The notes beneath the pieces were generated by a model that worked only from the letters and a program-made list of their open reading frames with translations, was not told the origin of the DNA and ran no database searches. From Streptomyces longisporoflavus (lineage in GTDB: Bacteria > Actinomycetota > Actinomycetes > Streptomycetales > Streptomycetaceae), in NCBI RefSeq assembly GCF_014649775.1, contig NZ_BMTR01000002.1, positions 1 through 64,000 of the forward strand: DNA of 64,000 nucleotides. Direction: 5' to 3'. A program made the translations under genes and the position numbers. This document shows positions 54,667 to 63,749 of the stretch, in pieces (the first letter of the stretch is position 1; each line of letters starts with the position of its first letter).

Positions 54667-56685
54667 ATGGTGTCACGGAGAATCCTTCTGCAAGCAGGCG
54701 GCGCGGCCCTCGCGGGCGCAGGGCTGGGTTTCACGTATCAACAGCCGGCCGGTGCCGCCGAGTCCGGCGCCGCTACCCGCCTCCTGCCGTCCTTCGGCCG
54801 CCCCGTCCGCCTCGATGTCGCCGACGTCAGCACACTGGACGGCCACGACCAACTGCTGCTCACCACCCTCCAGGGCGTCGTCAACCGGCATGAGCCTCGC
54901 CTGTACTTCAACTTCGACAAGAGCGAGGTCGACCTGCGCTGGCTCCCCGCCACCGGCGCGACCGTCACCCGTCACGACGACGCGCTCGACCTGGTCCGCC
55001 TCTACCGCAAACAGGTGCGCGGCGCGATCCTTCTCGACCCGGACGTACCCGACTCGGTCAACATCGCCACCACACTCGCCGGACTCGAGAACGCCGTCGC
55101 CGCCACCGCCGAGCAGGCGCACAAGCACGGCCTGCGGACCGTCATGGATCTGCGCGGCCGCTTCGACGCCGACGATGCGCTCGCCACCTACCGCTGGCAG
55201 CTCGACCACCTCTTCCCCCGGTGCAGCCACGCTCTGCTCGCCGGTCTGCCGCCCACGCGGACCGTGTCCGTCGACGACGTGGGGTGGCGGGAGGTGGCGC
55301 GCGAGACCGAGCGGATCCGCGATGTGTCCAACCGCCGGGTACGCACCTTCGACCTGAGCGCGGACATGAGCGGCGGCATGAGTGGCGACAACGATGTCTA
55401 CGTACGCTTCCAGGACTCGTTCAAGGACGACGGGTGGGGCGCGTCGGTCGCCGCCGTCCTGGTCGAGGCGGACGGCAGGGAGATCGCCTCGTTCACTCCT
55501 GGCACGGACGGCGAGAAGCCCTACCTCTTCGACGGCCTCAACTCCTCCCTGGGTGAGCAGTCCAACCGATTCAGCGACGGCGGCGGCTACTTCATCTACC
55601 GTTTCACCGCGCCCGCCGGCACCCAGCACCTGACGATCGAGGTCGACCTGTGGAACCAGTACCTGGTCACCGCCACGGGCACCGCACCGACCCGCGTCGA
55701 GCCCTTCCCCTACTTCCGTGACTACGTGGTGGCGAGCAAAGCCATGGTGCTGTGGCTGCCGCCGTCCGGTGAAACCGGAAAGCTGCTGGACGAGACCTTC
55801 GCCCGACTCAGGCCCACCACCCCGTACACCGGCTGGTTCTCCAATGACGTCGCAGGCGAGTGGGGCGGCGTGGACCGCGCCTCGCAGCACGGCATCGAGG
55901 TCGTCCCCGCCGACTTCTACATGAACGGCACCGTCCACGCGGGCGTCCCCGCAAAGGTCTCCGGCAAGATCCGACGCCGTCCGAAGGCCGAGCCGCGCAA
56001 CCGCGTGTACGTCACGTTCACGGTCGGCGAGGGTGACAACGTGCAGTACTGCCAGCGCCGTATGCGCGACATCTGGGACGATCCCCGGCGCGGCAGCGTT
56101 CCCGTCAACTGGACGGTCAGCCCGCTGCTCGCCGACATCGGCCCCGCCCTCCTTGCCTACTACCAGAAGACCGCCACCGACAACGACCTGCTCATCTGCG
56201 GCCCCTCCGGCGCCGGTTACACCTACCCGGGTTCCTGGCCCGACAAGGACCTGGACGCCTACACGGAACTCTCCGGCCGATACCTGCGCCGCACCGGCAT
56301 GGACCTGGCCTACGCCTACAACCCCCGCAACGCCGCGAACGACGGCTGGCTCCCCTTCGACGAGCGCGTCGTGGGCTCGTACCGCAAGAACACGCCGCTG
56401 CGCGGGATCATCCAGTCCTGGGAGACCGGTGACCTGCAGATCAGACCGGCCGGGCTTCCGGTGATCGGCAACTTCTATCCGCAGGGCAAGGGCACGGAGT
56501 TCCGCGACTCACTGCTGCGCCGCATCGAGGGCAGGGACGAGTCGAAACCCCTGTTCATCGCCGCAGCCATCAACGCCTGGAGCTGGACACCGAGCGACAT
56601 CGCCGAGCTGGCCGCGCTGCTCGATGAACCCTTCGAGGTGGTCCGCGGCGACGCGTTCTTCGCTCTGATGAATCGGAGCGCGTGA
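54667..56685 (+). CDS. GxGYxYP-family putative glycoside hydrolase, exported
   Basis: 672 residues. An N-terminal signal (MVSRRILLQAGGAALAGAGL, Tat-like with RR) is followed by the N-terminal domain (FGRPVRLDVADVSTLDGHDQ...LQGVVNRHEPRLYF). The C-terminal domain carries the family name motif as GAGYTYPG near residue 518, then NAWSWTPSDIAELAALL at the end. This matches the two-domain GxGYxYP protein family (N-terminal and C-terminal domains of putative glycosidases). Substrate unknown. It converges with the degraded membrane protein gene. Confidence 0.83.
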   Translation: MVSRRILLQAGGAALAGAGLGFTYQQPAGAAESGAATRLLPSFGRPVRLDVADVSTLDGHDQLLLTTLQGVVNRHEPRLYFNFDKSEVDLRWLPATGATVTRHDDALDLVRLYRKQVRGAILLDPDVPDSVNIATTLAGLENAVAATAEQAHKHGLRTVMDLRGRFDADDALATYRWQLDHLFPRCSHALLAGLPPTRTVSVDDVGWREVARETERIRDVSNRRVRTFDLSADMSGGMSGDNDVYVRFQDSFKDDGWGASVAAVLVEADGREIASFTPGTDGEKPYLFDGLNSSLGEQSNRFSDGGGYFIYRFTAPAGTQHLTIEVDLWNQYLVTATGTAPTRVEPFPYFRDYVVASKAMVLWLPPSGETGKLLDETFARLRPTTPYTGWFSNDVAGEWGGVDRASQHGIEVVPADFYMNGTVHAGVPAKVSGKIRRRPKAEPRNRVYVTFTVGEGDNVQYCQRRMRDIWDDPRRGSVPVNWTVSPLLADIGPALLAYYQKTATDNDLLICGPSGAGYTYPGSWPDKDLDAYTELSGRYLRRTGMDLAYAYNPRNAANDGWLPFDERVVGSYRKNTPLRGIIQSWETGDLQIRPAGLPVIGNFYPQGKGTEFRDSLLRRIEGRDESKPLFIAAAINAWSWTPSDIAELAALLDEPFEVVRGDAFFALMNRSA

Positions 56686-56736
56686 CCGTACCCCTTCAGC
56701 GCGCCCAGAGGATCGGCGCCCTGCCTTGCGAAGAGG

Positions 56737-57331
56737 TCAGCAGTCGCCCGGGCGGCTGGTCACCGCGAACCGATAGCTCGGAACGGTCACTGTCCCGGGG
56801 CCGCCGGCCACGCCCGGGGGCTCGTAGTCATCGTCCTTCGACCTTGTGCGCTCCACGTGCATACACACCGTCGCTCGTGCCCCGGAGGCGGCGACGGTGT
56901 AGCGGGCGTCGGAGGCCTCGTTGGTGGATGCCGGGGCGGCCTCCACGCCGTGCTGCGGGGCGTCGCCGCCACCGTGCTCGACGACCTCGTCCTCGGTCAT
57001 CGTGGCGTACTCGTCGTCGAATCCGCTGTCGTCGCCGAAGATGTCACCGAAGCGGGAGCTGCCGTTCAGGGCGGCTGCGGCCTGTTCCGCCGCCCCGGTC
57101 AGTTCGTCGTCGTTCCACTGCGTACGGTCTGTGGCACCCATCAACTGGATCGTGGTGTACACCCCGCACCGCGCACATGCTGAAGAGCAAGATGCGGCCG
57201 ACGGCGAAGGCGGAGTCGGGAAGTTCGGGCGCCGAGGGCTTCAGGGCATGCCGTACCGCGCGGACGCGGGCCTTTGGTACGCACCCCATGGCAGCCAGTA
57301 CGGCAGCCAGCGCGAAGCCGAACACAACCAT
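56737..57331 (-). pseudogene. Frameshifted small membrane protein
   Basis: The frame from the ATG at 57331 (AGGAG 8 bases upstream) reads MVVFGFALAAVLAAMGCVPK to VGRILLFSMCAV. The sensible continuation, VYTTIQLMGATDRTQWNDDE, then the acidic middle and a C-terminus ending PSYRFAVTSRPGDC, lies in another frame. The join is near 57161-57170, where one extra base (C in GTGCGGGG) would explain the shift. With that base removed, a single ~197-residue protein with two membrane segments results. It is a real frameshift or a sequencing error; the parts are otherwise coding-like. Confidence 0.6.
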
Positions 57332-57332
57332 C

Positions 57333-57578
57333 CCCGTCACTCCTGAACCCCCGCTCGCTACGCGCCCGTCGACGCAGATCCGGCAGCTGTAGCAACCGCC
57401 GCGCAGCAGCAGCACAGTAGTGGCACGCCCTGCTCAGAGGTCCGCTGCCAGGATCGACGCTCTCGTCGAATTCGACGCGCCACGTCAGGCCCGGGCCGAA
57501 GCTGCCGAGGCGGACCAGCAGTTCAGCCAGCGTCACGTAGTGCTTCTCGTGCCAGGCACGAAACGTAATGCCCTGCAT
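57333..57578 (-). CDS. Possible truncated hypothetical gene
   Basis: From the ATG at 57578 the frame reads MQGITFRAWHEKHYVTLAEL then LVRLGSFGPGLTWRVEFDES with high third-position G/C, which looks genuinely coding. After about 60 residues it becomes Arg/Leu-rich and continues into the frameshifted gene region out of frame. Probably a truncated N-terminal fragment. No family recognised and no clear ribosome-binding site. Confidence 0.35.
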
Positions 57579-57665
57579 GTCTGCCGCTGCTGGGACCGAA
57601 TCGCGTAACAGTGACCCCCCCTTCGTCAGATGCCGAACTGTAGGACGCGACTCACCGGACAGGTG

Positions 57666-57995
57666 CTAATCGCCCAGCAGGTGGAGCTCCAGGCCGGCCC
57701 CCGCCGAGCACCGTTCGGCGAGAGCGCGGATCGCCTGCAGACGCTGCCGTTCGCGTTGTTCCGTGACCACGTCGCGGGTGGCATCGACCTCCGCGATGAA
57801 TTGGGGCATGTCCGCGGCCGTGAGGATCCGCGTACGGTACGGGTCCATCCGGTTCAGCATCGGCAGGCTGCTGCGCACGCACATCTCGGCAAACAGATCC
57901 GCTTCGTCTTGGACAGAATCCACGGGCTCCACCCTGCGCGTCTTGGGGCTTGATCCTCGCTGCGTGACCTGCATCAGCTCGACGTCAATGCCCAT
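57666..57995 (-). CDS. Hypothetical protein
   Basis: 109 residues from an ATG with CAGGAG 8 bases upstream. It starts MGIDVELMQVTQRGSSPKTR and contains two helical, charged stretches (DEADLFAEMCVRSSLPMLNR, then ERQRLQAIRALAERC). No family recognised. It has no membrane segment or signal, and no supported partner gene adjacent. Confidence 0.6.
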   Translation of the reverse strand: MGIDVELMQVTQRGSSPKTRRVEPVDSVQDEADLFAEMCVRSSLPMLNRMDPYRTRILTAADMPQFIAEVDATRDVVTEQRERQRLQAIRALAERCSAGAGLELHLLGD

Positions 57996-58119
57996 GTCGC
58001 ATGCTCCTGTCCCCAGCCGCAGGTTGTGTCCTGCGAGGTGGGCTTGATGAACCGTTTTCGACTTCTGCTCCTCGCCCTGAAAGGGCAGGGGCTCCTACCG
58101 CGGTCGGATGAGCGCCGCG

Positions 58120-58139
58120 GGCCGGACATGTCCGGCCCG
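58120..58139. promoter_or_regulatory. 20-bp perfect palindrome
   Basis: GGGCCGGACA followed by its exact reverse complement, with no loop. It lies between the hypothetical gene at 57666-57995 and the catalase remnant. Possibly an operator or the relic of one. Confidence 0.5.
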
Positions 58140-58283
58140 GCCTTACGACCGAAGCTGCACGAGCCGACTATACAAACGTGGATCTTGGCTGTGTACGGCT
58201 ACCGCGATGGACCCCCGCGACCCGCCTCGGCCCGCGTCCCGCTCGGCGGCACCCGCACCTTGCGCCTCACGACCGCACCATGC

Positions 58284-58600
58284 CTACCAGCGCGGATTTT
58301 CTCTGGTGGGACCGGCGCTCCCGTATGCAGTGGGCCGCTCGTGGTCGAAGTGGGTGATCTTCTCCCGCAGGTGGTGGTCCTGCAGGAGCACGGGGCCGCG
58401 CGGGCCGGCCTTGAGCGAATGGTCCGTCTCATACAGGCGGTCGCCCTGCGCCGTGGTCAGCCACTCGCCCTGCTGGGCCACCGTGGCCTGGTCATCGCGT
58501 GAGGGCGCGCCGGTGGGACTTGTCGGGCGCGGACCGCTCTGGTCGGCCTTGGGGGGGCAGGGGGCCCTGCGGCTCGGTGGGCTCTGCGAGCGAGGGCGAC
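58284..58600 (-). pseudogene. Catalase (KatE-type) N-terminal stub
   Basis: The reading frame contains [40 protein letters not shown] and DHER, the N-terminal arm of clade-2/KatE-type catalases. Immediately after FDHER, where the haem-binding core should begin (usually ..IPERVVHARG), it jumps to PTAYGSAGP and stops. About 600 residues are missing. A truncated catalase remnant, not a functional enzyme. The start cannot be placed. Confidence 0.7.
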
Positions 58601-58777
58601 TAGGAGTTCGGCTTGCCGGGGATGCCGTCCTGCGGGCCCGCAGGTTCGTCGGTCGCACGGAGCCATTCAGTTACTGGCAGACCACGGCGAAGACGAGTGC
58701 CTCGCCCGGGCCGGGGAGCGCCTCGGGACTGGGCGCCCGACGCCGGGTGGAGTGCTGTGTCGTGCAGGTGGGGCGCA

Positions 58778-59629
58778 TCAGTGGGTGAAGGCGACGGATT
58801 CAGTGAGGTCCTTCTGGGTTTCGAGCGCGGTGAGACGTTCGGTAAGCGCCGCGTGTATCGCGCTGTAGGTGTCGGAGCCGAGGGGCAGGCGCAGGGGCGG
58901 GCTCGGCCGGCGGGTGGTGTCGTAGATGGCGGCGGCGAGCTTGGCCGGGTCGCCGGTGAAAAGGTTCTCGTCCGCGGTTTCCAGATAGCGCCGGGTCTGG
59001 CCCACCGCATTGTCGCGGTAGACGGCCGTTTCGGTGGTGTATTGCAGGGCCGAAGCGAAGCCGGTACGAGTGGCGCCGGGCTCGACCAGAGTGAGGTGGA
59101 CGTTGAAGTCGCGGACTTCGCGGCTGACGCTCTCGGTGAAGCCTTCCAGCCCCCACTTGCCCGCGTGATAGGAGCTGTGCGTGGGGATGCCGACCTGGCC
59201 GCCCACGCTGGAGATCTGGATGATCCGGCCTCCGCCCTGCTCGCGCATCGGTCGCAGGAAGGCGCGGGTGATCATCATCGGCGCAAGCAGGAGAACCTCG
59301 ATCTGGTCGCGGATCTGCTCGACGGTCATTTCCTCTGCGGCACCCACGACCGCGTAGCCGGCATTGTTGACCACGATGTCCACCGGCCCGGACCGGAGGG
59401 TCCTGCCGATCACCTCGTCCACCTCGGCCGGCCGGGTGAGGTCGAGCATCTCGACGGTCAGCCGCTCGCCGTGCGTCTCGCGCAGGTCTTCCAGAGCTGC
59501 GGGGCGGCGGACCGTCGCCGTGACACGGTCGCCCTTGTGGAGGGCGTGTTCGGTGAGATGGCGGCCCAGTCCACCGGAGGCTCCGGTGACGAACCAGTGA
59601 CGTGAGGCCTTGTCCGAGACGGCGGGCAT
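58778..59629 (-). CDS. Short-chain dehydrogenase/reductase
   Basis: 283 residues. The cofactor motif is WFVTGASGGLGRHLTEHALH, the NNAG is in VDIVVNNAGYAVVGAAEEMT, and the active site is IIQISSVGGQVG with SYHAGKWGLEG (Ser, Tyr, Lys). The C-terminus carries a longer substrate-binding lobe (TGFASALQYTTETAVY). It is divergent from a TetR repressor with an elaborate operator between, so probably regulated by it. Substrate unknown. Confidence 0.88.
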   Translation of the reverse strand: MPAVSDKASRHWFVTGASGGLGRHLTEHALHKGDRVTATVRRPAALEDLRETHGERLTVEMLDLTRPAEVDEVIGRTLRSGPVDIVVNNAGYAVVGAAEEMTVEQIRDQIEVLLLAPMMITRAFLRPMREQGGGRIIQISSVGGQVGIPTHSSYHAGKWGLEGFTESVSREVRDFNVHLTLVEPGATRTGFASALQYTTETAVYRDNAVGQTRRYLETADENLFTGDPAKLAAAIYDTTRRPSPPLRLPLGSDTYSAIHAALTERLTALETQKDLTESVAFTH

Positions 59630-59655
59630 GGAAGTCTCCTGGAGTAGGGTGATAC

Positions 59656-59696
59656 CGGAACTGATTCCGCTTAAGAGTTAAGCGGAACGGATTCCG
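59656..59696. promoter_or_regulatory. Compound operator between SDR and TetR genes
   Basis: Two copies of CGGAACNGATTCCG (59656-59669 and 59683-59696) flank a 23-bp inverted repeat: TTCCGCTTAA at 59665-59674, a 3-bp spacer and TTAAGCGGAA at 59678-59687. Both arms overlap. This is the arrangement expected for a TetR repressor covering overlapping divergent promoters. Confidence 0.8.
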
Positions 59697-59730
59697 GAAA
59701 GCAACCGGCGACCGACCGAAGGAACCTCGC

Positions 59731-60306
59731 ATGCCCGCAACGCCCCGCCGCACCAGGAGCGACGCGCTGCAGAACCGGGAGCGCCTGCTGGAGGTCGCCG
59801 CACAGGCCTTCGCCGAGCAAGGGCTGGACACCGCGCCTGCCGCCATCGCCAAGCAGGCGGGCGTCGGCGTCGGCACGCTCTACCGGCACTTCCCGACCCG
59901 GGAAGTCCTCATCGACGCCGCCTACCGGCGCCAACTCACCCAAGTGTGCGAAAAGGTGAGCGACCTCCTCAGCCGGCATCCGGCCGCCGAGGCCACCCGG
60001 CTATGGATGGAACACTTCATCCACTACGCCACGGCGAAGAGCGGAATGTCCGAAGCCCTCAACGCGGTCATCGCCTCCGGCGTCGACCCGTACTCCGACA
60101 GCCGTGCACTCCTTACCGACTCCGTCGCCACCCTCCTCGCGGCCGGCGCCCGGGACGGAAGCCTGCGAACAGACGTCGCCCCCGACACTGTCCTGCTCCT
60201 CATGGGTGGCATCGCCTATTCCGTGCAGCACGGGACCGAAGAGCAAGCCCGCCCGCTCGTCGACCTCTTCATGGACGCGCTGTCCAAGGACTCGACCGCG
60301 AACTGA
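59731..60306 (+). CDS. TetR-family transcriptional regulator
   Basis: 191 residues. The helix-turn-helix is ERLLEVAAQAFAEQGLDTAP followed by IAKQAGVGVGTLYRHFPTRE. The C-terminal ligand domain (VIASGVDPYSDSRALLTDSV, then TVLLLMGGIAYSVQ) is of the SCO4850-like group. It is divergent from the SDR gene with the compound operator between. Probably represses the SDR and itself. Confidence 0.9.
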   Translation: MPATPRRTRSDALQNRERLLEVAAQAFAEQGLDTAPAAIAKQAGVGVGTLYRHFPTREVLIDAAYRRQLTQVCEKVSDLLSRHPAAEATRLWMEHFIHYATAKSGMSEALNAVIASGVDPYSDSRALLTDSVATLLAAGARDGSLRTDVAPDTVLLLMGGIAYSVQHGTEEQARPLVDLFMDALSKDSTAN

Positions 60307-60580
60307 GCCCGGACGCCACCCGCTCGGGACGAGTTCCTTGGGCTGCTGCGTGCCGCAGCGCGCTCCTCGAAGGCGCGCAGCCAGCCCTCCATCGGCCAAG
60401 CACCCCATCGCTGTCTGTAGATCGTCGCGTTGCGCGGGATGTCGTCGATGTGCTGGACGGGGCGGGACCGACCGCACCTGCGCGCTGCACGGTCACGGTC
60501 ATGCGGCCCGGCCACGCGTTCCGGCGGCGCCCATGACACTTCGGCTCCGACCGAAATATCCGGTTCCTAGGCTGCCCACC

Positions 60581-61276
60581 ATGAACACGGCACATCACAG
60601 CACCGCGCCCGCGCGGGAAGCCATCACCCATCTGGAGATCGAACCGAGCGTCCTGTACTTCGGGACGCCAGTGGTGCTCCTGACGACGGAGAATCAGGAC
60701 GGCTCTTTCAACCTTGCCCCGATATCGTCCGCATGGGCCCTCGGGCAGACAGTCGTGATCGGACTGGGCCTCGAGGGGCAGACCGCGTACAACCTCGACA
60801 GCCGCCCCGACCTGGTCATCAACCTGCCGGCCCCCGCCCAGTGGCCGGCCGTGGAGCGGCTGGCGCCCCTGACCGGCCGCGACCCAGTGCCCGCCGGCAA
60901 ACCCGAGGGCTGCCGCTTCGAGCCGGACAAGTTCGCCGCGGCGGGCATGACCGGCGTCCCCTCTCGTCTGGTCCGGCCGCCTCGCGTCGCCGGATGCCCG
61001 ATCCAGCTGGAGGCCCGTGCCGAGCGAGTACAGCCGGACGCCCGCGGGGACTTCCTCATCGTCGAAGCCCTCGTGCGCAAGGTGCACGCCGACTCCCGCG
61101 TCGTGGTCCCCGGCACGGACCACATCGACCCCGCCGCTTGGAGCCCTCTCATCTACAACTTCCGCCACTACTTCGGACTCGGTCCGGAACTCGGTCACTC
61201 CTACCGCACTCAGACACCGCGCGACCGCGAGACACCTGTCGCCGGGCCCGCACTCGCCGAGACAGCGCCCAACTGA
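60581..61276 (+). CDS. Flavin reductase-like domain protein
   Basis: 231 residues from the ATG at 60581. PSVLYFGTPVVLLTTENQDG and FNLAPISSAWALGQTVVIGL match the flavin reductase (FMN-binding split-barrel, DIM6/NTAB) fold. Later SRPDLVINLPAPAQWPAV and VRKVHADSRVVVPGTDHIDP fit. It binds FMN and probably acts as a small oxidoreductase. It is convergent with the PhoD gene and separated from it by a strong terminator. Confidence 0.82.
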   Translation: MNTAHHSTAPAREAITHLEIEPSVLYFGTPVVLLTTENQDGSFNLAPISSAWALGQTVVIGLGLEGQTAYNLDSRPDLVINLPAPAQWPAVERLAPLTGRDPVPAGKPEGCRFEPDKFAAAGMTGVPSRLVRPPRVAGCPIQLEARAERVQPDARGDFLIVEALVRKVHADSRVVVPGTDHIDPAAWSPLIYNFRHYFGLGPELGHSYRTQTPRDRETPVAGPALAETAPN

Positions 61277-61324
61277 CGTCAGGCGGGCCTGCCGAAACCG
61301 GCGGCAGCCCGGTCCCGGTCGGCT

Positions 61325-61354
61325 CCGTGCCCCGGCCTGCGAGCCGGGGCACGG
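61325..61354. terminator. Bidirectional terminator before PhoD
   Basis: A perfect 12-bp inverted repeat (CCGTGCCCCGGC/GCCGGGGCACGG) with a 6-nt loop lies between the convergent flavin reductase and PhoD stop codons. Confidence 0.8.
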
Positions 61355-61370
61355 CGGACCGGACCCGGTG

Positions 61371-62936
61371 TCAGTCCCTGCGGTACTGCGCGGGCGACCC
61401 CTTCGTGGCCTCGTCCTCGTAGGACCCCGCCTTGCCCCGGTCCACATGGAACGTCGTCAGGGTGCTGACGGCCGAGCGCGGATCCCGCCGGTCACCGACG
61501 ACCCGCATGTGTGCGCTGAACCGCTCCGGCGTCACCTCGTACACGTCGTAGCCGTACCGGTTGCCCTCGAAGTACTTCAGGTGGGGATTGGCCTTGCCCA
61601 TCAGCGGGCCGTTGGCCGCGTTCCAGTCCGCGGAGTACGCGCCGGAGGTCACCGAGTGCGCGGTGAACTCCGTGCCCAGCAACGGGGATTCCGGCTCGTC
61701 GAAGTCGGTGCGGATGTCGTCGACGAACGCCGAGTGCCAGTCACCGGTGATGACGACCAGGTCCTCGAGTCCGCTGTCGTGCACGTGCCCGAGGACCTCC
61801 TTGCGTTCGGCGAGGAAGCCGTCCCACTGGTCGGTGAACATGTACGAGCCGCCCGGCCGGCCCCGGAGCTGGCTCAGCATGATCGAGTTGGCCCATATGT
61901 GCCAGGCGTCCGGGGCCCGGTCGACCGTCTTCTTCAGCCACGCCTTCTGTTCGGCGCCCAGAATGGTGCCGTCGGGCAGGTTCTGCGCCGAGCGGTAGGA
62001 GCGCAGGTCGAGGACGGCGAGCTCCACCAGGTCGCCCCAGCGCCGCACCCGGTGGATCTCCGGGTCGGGCAGTGCGGAACCGCCGAAGGAGTCGCGGTGC
62101 GGCATGTGCTCGAACCACGCCTGGTAGGCGGCTGCGCGGCGCCGCATGAACGGGGCGCCGCCGCCGGTGCCGCTGTAGTCGTTGACGACCTCGTGGTCGT
62201 CCCAGGTCAGGAACCACGGGTGGGCGGCGTGTGCCTCGCGTAGCGATTTATCGCCCTTGTACAGGGCGTGCCGCTTGCGGTAGTCGGCGAGCGTGAGAAT
62301 CTCCGGGCCGTCGTGGTCGCGCACGTGCTGCTCGGGCACGCCGCCGACCTGGCCGTGCTCGTAGATGTAGTCGCCGAGGTGCACCACGAAGTCGACGTTC
62401 TCGCGGGCGATGCCGCGGTGAGCGGCGTAGAAGCCGTCGTGGAACGCCTGGCAGTTGGCGGCCGCGAAGGTGACCTTGGAGACGCGGCCACTCGGCGCGG
62501 TCTTCGTGCGTCCGACGCGGCTGGTCCTGCCGAGGGCCTTGAACGCATACCAGTAGTGCCGGCCCGGAGCCAGACCGCTCACCGGGACGTGCACGCTGTG
62601 GCCGAGCGTCGCCGAGGCGGGCGCCGTTCCCCGCGCGACGACACGGCGCAGCCTGGCGTCCTTGGCGACGACCCACTCGACCTCGACGACCTCGGGAAGT
62701 CTCTGCTCGGGGGCGAGCGGTTCGGGGGCGAGTCTGGTCCACAGCACCACCGAGTGCGGTTGCGGATCACCGGAGGCGACACCGAGGGTGAAGGGCGCGG
62801 GATCGTATTCGGCGCCCAGTTTCTCGGCGGCCTCGCGGGCCTGAGCCGGGGTGAGGCCCGTGGCGAGCGGCCAGGCGAGGCTGAGTGCTCCGGCGGCCGC
62901 GGCGGACTTGAGCAGGTCACGTCGGTTGACGGTCAT
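61371..62936 (-). CDS. phoD: PhoD-type alkaline phosphatase, Tat-exported
   Basis: 521 residues. The Tat signal is NRRDLLKSAAAAGALSLAWP. The phosphatase domain shows TFAAANCQAF, VHLGDYIYEHG, LTWDDHEVVNDYSG and ITGDWHSAFVDD, the metal-binding signature of PhoD. The C-terminus ends with the usual MRVVGDRRDPRSAVSTLTTF and KGSPAQYRRD. It hydrolyses phosphodiesters and monoesters outside the cell. Its ATG overlaps the TGA of the upstream gene (ATGA at 62933-62936), so the two are coupled. Confidence 0.9.
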   Translation of the reverse strand: MTVNRRDLLKSAAAAGALSLAWPLATGLTPAQAREAAEKLGAEYDPAPFTLGVASGDPQPHSVVLWTRLAPEPLAPEQRLPEVVEVEWVVAKDARLRRVVARGTAPASATLGHSVHVPVSGLAPGRHYWYAFKALGRTSRVGRTKTAPSGRVSKVTFAAANCQAFHDGFYAAHRGIARENVDFVVHLGDYIYEHGQVGGVPEQHVRDHDGPEILTLADYRKRHALYKGDKSLREAHAAHPWFLTWDDHEVVNDYSGTGGGAPFMRRRAAAYQAWFEHMPHRDSFGGSALPDPEIHRVRRWGDLVELAVLDLRSYRSAQNLPDGTILGAEQKAWLKKTVDRAPDAWHIWANSIMLSQLRGRPGGSYMFTDQWDGFLAERKEVLGHVHDSGLEDLVVITGDWHSAFVDDIRTDFDEPESPLLGTEFTAHSVTSGAYSADWNAANGPLMGKANPHLKYFEGNRYGYDVYEVTPERFSAHMRVVGDRRDPRSAVSTLTTFHVDRGKAGSYEDEATKGSPAQYRRD

Positions 62937-63511
62937 CGGCGGCCTCCGGTGGCGCTGAGGGTGAGGGAAAGGGCGTCCGCGTAACCGTCGTTGGAGGTGC
63001 CGCTGCCGCTGCGCGTGAAGACGAGCAGGACCCGGGCCGAGCGGGCGGTGGGCGGCACGGCGGCTTCGGCCGTGCGCTCCAGGAGCCCGGTCTTGCCCTG
63101 CCGGTCGGCCGCGCTGACGGGGCCCAGGACACTGAGGGCGATCGGGGTGCCCTTGGCGTCGCGGAATTCCACGGAGAGGCGCGCGCCGTCCTCTTGCCGG
63201 TCGAAGCCGCCGAGCCAGCCGGCCAGCGTGTATCGGACCTTGCCCGCATCGACGGCGCGGCGTCCGGTCGGGCCGCCCGCGGGCAGATCGATGTCCTGGA
63301 TCAGCGCGGTGCGCGGGCTGTTGCCGCCCGAGAAGAAGCGGCTGCCGCGGTGGGCCGGGCCGGGGTCCGACGCGGTGGGGTAGCCGCCGCCCAGACTGTA
63401 GGCGATGAGCGCAGGGGCTCCCTGGACGACCTTCCAGCCGCGGACCTTCGATACGGGCTCGGCACTGCCGCCGGACCCGCTCTCCGCGTCGCCGTTGACG
63501 ACGAGATTCAC
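62933..63511 (-). CDS. Hypothetical beta-rich protein coupled to phoD
   Basis: 192 residues from a GTG with AGGAGG 5 bases upstream. NGDAESGSGGSAEPVSKVRG followed by YTLAGWLGGFDRQEDGARLS and VLLVFTRSGSGTSNDGYADA resemble carbohydrate-binding-module-like jelly rolls. No signal peptide is visible, odd for a partner of an exported phosphatase. Its stop overlaps the phoD start. Function unknown; possibly an adhesion or substrate-binding partner exported with PhoD. Confidence 0.7.
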   Translation of the reverse strand: MNLVVNGDAESGSGGSAEPVSKVRGWKVVQGAPALIAYSLGGGYPTASDPGPAHRGSRFFSGGNSPRTALIQDIDLPAGGPTGRRAVDAGKVRYTLAGWLGGFDRQEDGARLSVEFRDAKGTPIALSVLGPVSAADRQGKTGLLERTAEAAVPPTARSARVLLVFTRSGSGTSNDGYADALSLTLSATGGRR

Positions 63512-63749
63512 GCACGCCTCCTGTGATCGGTGAGTTGAGCGCGGTCAGCCCACCAGCCCCGTATGAACCAGGAGAAGCATTCCGGCGAATTCTGTTACAG
63601 CGGTGCGTCGCCGTACATGGCCGCGGACGCGGGCGGTTCACCGGCTCGTGCGTGCTTCCGTCGCCTCGCGTCGCGGAGAAAGGCGCCCGAGGGTGCCCCG
63701 TGCCGGGCGCCGGTCCGCGCAACTGCCGCTCTGTGGAGGCGTGCTGGGT

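Noticed and set aside
63512..63640. PHO box upstream of the phoD operon
   Set aside because: Only one weak GTTCAT-like half-site on the minus strand, without the 11-bp-spaced repeats that define Streptomyces PHO boxes.
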